Under the pieces are notes generated by a model. That model was not told the DNA's origin and searched no databases. It was given only the letters and a program-made list of their open reading frames with translations. The translations under genes and the position numbers were made by a program. From contig DATKKF010000063.1 in assembly GCA_035543115.1 (NCBI GenBank), positions 1 through 64,000 of the forward strand: a DNA stretch of 64,000 nt. The letters are read 5' to 3'. This stretch comes from RPRB01 sp035543115 (lineage in GTDB: Bacteria > Myxococcota > Myxococcia > Myxococcales > Myxococcaceae). This document shows positions 61,812 through 64,000 of this stretch, piece by piece (position 1 is the stretch's first letter; each line of letters begins with the position of its first letter).

Positions 61812-62497
61812 GCGCGCTGCGTGCCGTGGTGCTGCTCTCGGGTGGCCTGGACTCGGCGACCTGTCTGGCCATCGCCCGGAGCGAGGGCTTCCTCTGCAGC
61901 TGCCTGCTGGTCGACTACGGGCAGCGCCACCGGGTGGAGCTCGAGCGCGCCCGGGCGGTGGCCCGGGCGCAGGGGGTGAAGGACGTGCGCGTGGTCCAGG
62001 TGGACCTCCGGGCCATCGGGGGCTCGGCGCTCACCGCGGACATCGCCGTTCCGAAGGACCGCGCGGAGACCGAGCGTTGCACCGGTGTCCCGGTGACGTA
62101 CGTGCCGGCGCGCAACACGCTCTTCCTCGCGCTGGCGCTGGGTATGGCGGAGACGCTGGACGCGACGGACCTCTTCATCGGGGTGAACGCGGTGGATTAC
62201 TCGGGCTACCCGGACTGCCGGCCCGAGTTCATCCGCGCCTTCGAGGCGCTGGCGAACCTCGCGACCCGAGCCGGAGTGGAGGGGGCGCGGTTCCGGGTGC
62301 ACGCCCCGCTCTCCGGGATGCGGAAGGCGGAGATCATCCAGACCGGCACGCGGCTCGGCGTGGACTACGCGCTGACGCACAGCTGCTACGATCCGGACCC
62401 GGCGGGGAGGGCGTGCGGGCGCTGCGACAGCTGCCTCATCCGCCGCGAGGGCTTCCGGGCGGCTGGCGTTCCGGATCCGACGGCGTACGCGACGTGA
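61808..62497 (+). CDS. queC: 7-cyano-7-deazaguanine synthase
   Basis: 229 residues. QueC makes preQ0 from 7-carboxy-7-deazaguanine, with ATP and ammonia, on the path to queuosine in tRNA. The PP-loop VVLLSGGLDSATCLA is at about 7-21; YVPARNTLFL, NAVDYSGYPDCRPEFI and the zinc site CYDPDPAGRACGRCDSC follow, with four cysteines in place. No queD, queE or queF is adjacent. It is coupled to the lipoprotein upstream and to the dipeptidase downstream (GTGA overlap). Confidence 0.95.
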   Translation: MSALRAVVLLSGGLDSATCLAIARSEGFLCSCLLVDYGQRHRVELERARAVARAQGVKDVRVVQVDLRAIGGSALTADIAVPKDRAETERCTGVPVTYVPARNTLFLALALGMAETLDATDLFIGVNAVDYSGYPDCRPEFIRAFEALANLATRAGVEGARFRVHAPLSGMRKAEIIQTGTRLGVDYALTHSCYDPDPAGRACGRCDSCLIRREGFRAAGVPDPTAYAT

Positions 62498-63102
62498 CGC
62501 CTGGTCTTCTCACCGCCCTCGCGGTGCTCACCATCGCCGGGTGGGACGCGGGGACCCCGGGCGGACTGGTCGAGGCGAGCGCGCGGGTGCCGGGGCTGGT
62601 GGTCGAGCTCCGGTACGCGACCGAGGACAACTTCCTGGGGCGGGCGGTGTACCCCGAGGGGGCGCGCTGCCTGCTCCTGCCCGGGGTGGTGGAACGGCTG
62701 GGGCGGGCGGCGCGGACACTCGAGGCCCACGGTTTCGGGCTCAAGGCCTGGGACTGCTACCGGCCGTTGCACGTGCAGTGGGCGATGTGGAAGCTCGTCC
62801 CGCGGAAGGGCTACGTCGCGGACCCGCACACCGGCAGCAACCACAACCGGGGCGCGGCGGTGGACGTGACTCTGGTGACCCTCGACGGTGCGGCGGTGGA
62901 GATGCCCACCCCCTTCGACACCTTCGGGCCCTCTGCGCACCACGGCAGCACCGCCGGGACGGCCGAGGCGCGGGCGAACCGCGAGACGCTGCGGCAGGCG
63001 ATGGTGGACGCGGGTTTCCGCGCCAACCGGATGGAGTGGTGGCACTACGACGCCCCCGAGGCCCGGGGCGCGCCGGTGCTGGACGTGCCCCTCGATCGAT
63101 GA
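62494..63102 (+). CDS. D-alanyl-D-alanine dipeptidase (VanX/DdpX family, M15D)
   Basis: 202 residues from GTG 62494. A short N-terminal hydrophobic segment (TPGLLTALAVLTIAGWDAG) may be a signal peptide for the periplasm. The zinc site is intact: GSNHNRGAAVDVTLV gives His and Asp, and MEWWHYDAPE gives the catalytic Glu and second His. The LRYATEDNFLGRAVY start and LKAWDCYRPLHVQWAMWKLV are typical of the family. It cleaves D-Ala-D-Ala. In the absence of vanA/vanH neighbours the role is probably cell-wall turnover rather than vancomycin resistance. Confidence 0.93.
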   Translation: MTPGLLTALAVLTIAGWDAGTPGGLVEASARVPGLVVELRYATEDNFLGRAVYPEGARCLLLPGVVERLGRAARTLEAHGFGLKAWDCYRPLHVQWAMWKLVPRKGYVADPHTGSNHNRGAAVDVTLVTLDGAAVEMPTPFDTFGPSAHHGSTAGTAEARANRETLRQAMVDAGFRANRMEWWHYDAPEARGAPVLDVPLDR

Positions 63103-63135
63103 CCGGAATGGCATTCCGCTAGGCTCGCCGGCCTG

Positions 63136-64000
63136 GTGCTCGCGTTCCTCCGCTCCCACCCGCTGACGGTGGCCGTCCACCTGCTGGGCATCCTGCTGGC
63201 GTGGCGGGTGCTGGTCACTCGCCGGAGTCCGCAGAGCCTCATGGCCTGGTTCCTGGGTCTCCTGGTCCTTCCCTGGGCGGCGGTCCCGCTCTTCATGCTC
63301 TTCGGCGCGCGGAAGCTGCCGCGAAAGGTGCGGGGAAAGCACAGGCCGCTCTTACCGCCCGGTGGGCACGCGGTGCTTCCGGACGCGCATCCTGCGGCCG
63401 ACGTGCCGCGGGTGCTCCGGACGGAGGGGGTTCCCGGGGTGCGCACCGGGAACGCCTTCGAGCTCCTGGGTACCGGCGAGCGGGCCTACGACGCTCTCCA
63501 CGCGGAGATTGCCCGGGCCACGAGGAGCATCGACCTCACCATCTTCATCCTCGGTGACGACGAGGTCGGCTGGAGCGTGGTGCACACGCTGGCCGAGCGC
63601 GCCCGGGCCGGGGTGCGGGTGCGATTGCTGATCGATGCGGTGGGCTCACGGCTCATCCGGCGCCGCGCGGCGGAGGCGCTCCGGGGCGCGGGAGGTGAGC
63701 TCCGGGTCTTCATGCCGCTGCTCCACGCACCGCTGAAGGGACGCACCAACCTCCGGAGCCACCGGAAGATCGCCGTCTTCGATGGGCGACGGGTCTTCAT
63801 GGGCGGAATGAACGTGAAACTCGAGTACATGGGGCCCACGCCCCGCCCCGGGCGGTGGAAGGATCTGGCCTGCCTGCTGGAAGGGCCGGTGGCGAGCGAC
63901 GCCGAGCAGCTGTTCGCCGCCGACTGGGCGTTCGCCGGTGGAGAGGAGACGCCGCCCCCAACCGAGCTGCCGCCACTGGCGGGCCAGGCGGTGGTGCAGC
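63136..64000 (+). CDS. Cardiolipin synthase-type phospholipase D (3' end beyond window)
   Basis: About 288 residues visible from GTG 63136; the start is uncertain and a CTG just upstream is possible. Two N-terminal membrane helices (about 10-26 and 36-56) are followed by the first PLD domain with LRSHRKIAVFDGRRVFMGGM, the HxKxxxxD motif. The second HKD motif lies outside the window. It joins phosphatidylglycerol molecules or similar lipids into cardiolipin at the inner membrane. The spacing after the dipeptidase is 33 bp. Confidence 0.92.
   Translation, partial: MLAFLRSHPLTVAVHLLGILLAWRVLVTRRSPQSLMAWFLGLLVLPWAAVPLFMLFGARKLPRKVRGKHRPLLPPGGHAVLPDAHPAADVPRVLRTEGVPGVRTGNAFELLGTGERAYDALHAEIARATRSIDLTIFILGDDEVGWSVVHTLAERARAGVRVRLLIDAVGSRLIRRRAAEALRGAGGELRVFMPLLHAPLKGRTNLRSHRKIAVFDGRRVFMGGMNVKLEYMGPTPRPGRWKDLACLLEGPVASDAEQLFAADWAFAGGEETPPPTELPPLAGQAVVQ

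Noticed and set aside
62494..63102. Vancomycin-resistance cassette (vanX)
   Set aside because: No vanA, vanH, vanR or vanS is adjacent. The enzyme fits chromosomal DdpX-like dipeptidases used in wall turnover.
1..64000. tRNA, rRNA, CRISPR array, insertion sequence or phage genes
   Set aside because: No cloverleaf-like sequence in the gaps, no regularly spaced repeats, no transposase or integrase motif in any frame examined.

Overview
This is a very GC-rich window of about 64 kb from a bacterium. It is densely packed, with many ATGA/GTGA stop-start overlaps and frequent GTG starts. The gene content points to Myxococcota, probably the Myxococcales or a close relative, although there is no rRNA or other marker to prove it. 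The signs are two eukaryotic-like Ser/Thr kinases, lipoproteins with Asp-Gly-Gly and Asp-Ala-Gly linkers, three HDOD proteins, an ECF sigma factor with a tiny zinc-finger anti-sigma, and a TPR protein of about 3,180 residues. I see no rRNA, tRNA, CRISPR array, insertion sequence or prophage. It reads as core chromosome with a few decayed relics.

Layout. 1-4600 (minus): a Ser/Thr kinase cut by the window edge, preceded by a large lipoprotein. 4849-6379 (plus): two small membrane proteins and a SecF whose SecD is not adjacent. 6383-6479 (minus): a short relic of a lytic transglycosylase. 6605-12660: a signalling island of three HDOD proteins (one with a PilZ-like tail, one with a receiver domain) and a PAS-PAS-PAS-GGDEF diguanylate cyclase. 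12718-16037 (minus): a DUF4136-type lipoprotein, a small outer-membrane barrel and a membrane-bound lytic transglycosylase with two solute-binding-like domains. 16242-21868 (plus): a tight run uppP, CoA-type Nudix hydrolase, manC, phosphohexomutase, purE, purK, covering lipid-carrier recycling, GDP-mannose supply and purine synthesis. 22002-22603 (minus): a small hypothetical gene and the stump of an AraC regulator. 22739-24130 (plus): a Tat-type dienelactone hydrolase and a TfoX-N protein. 24109-34361 (minus): malQ, a TamA/BamA-type Omp85, TamB, ExbB, ExbD and TonB, an outer-membrane assembly and energy-transduction block.

34424-39810 (plus): Mpg-type DNA glycosylase, an orphan branched-chain-amino-acid-type binding lipoprotein, ECF sigma and anti-sigma, rlmN, and a glycosidase-fold protein that seems to have lost its catalytic glutamates. 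39835-44101 (minus): a chemoreceptor fused to a complete peptide-binding (SBP_bac_5) domain, and an AstA-like acyltransferase. 44236-49683 (plus): flavin monooxygenase, PhzF-family protein, glyoxalase-like protein, GNAT, argC, argB. 49692-51398 (minus): a second Ser/Thr kinase, divergent from the giant TPR gene at 51537-61073 (plus). 61089-64000 (plus): lipoprotein, queC, D-Ala-D-Ala dipeptidase and the start of a cardiolipin-synthase-type phospholipase D.

The most unusual items are the chemoreceptor-SBP fusion, the giant TPR protein with its odd terminal domains, the pseudo-glycosidase, the 20-bp tandem duplication that creates a seven-codon leader overlapping exbB, and the transglycosylase relic beside secF.
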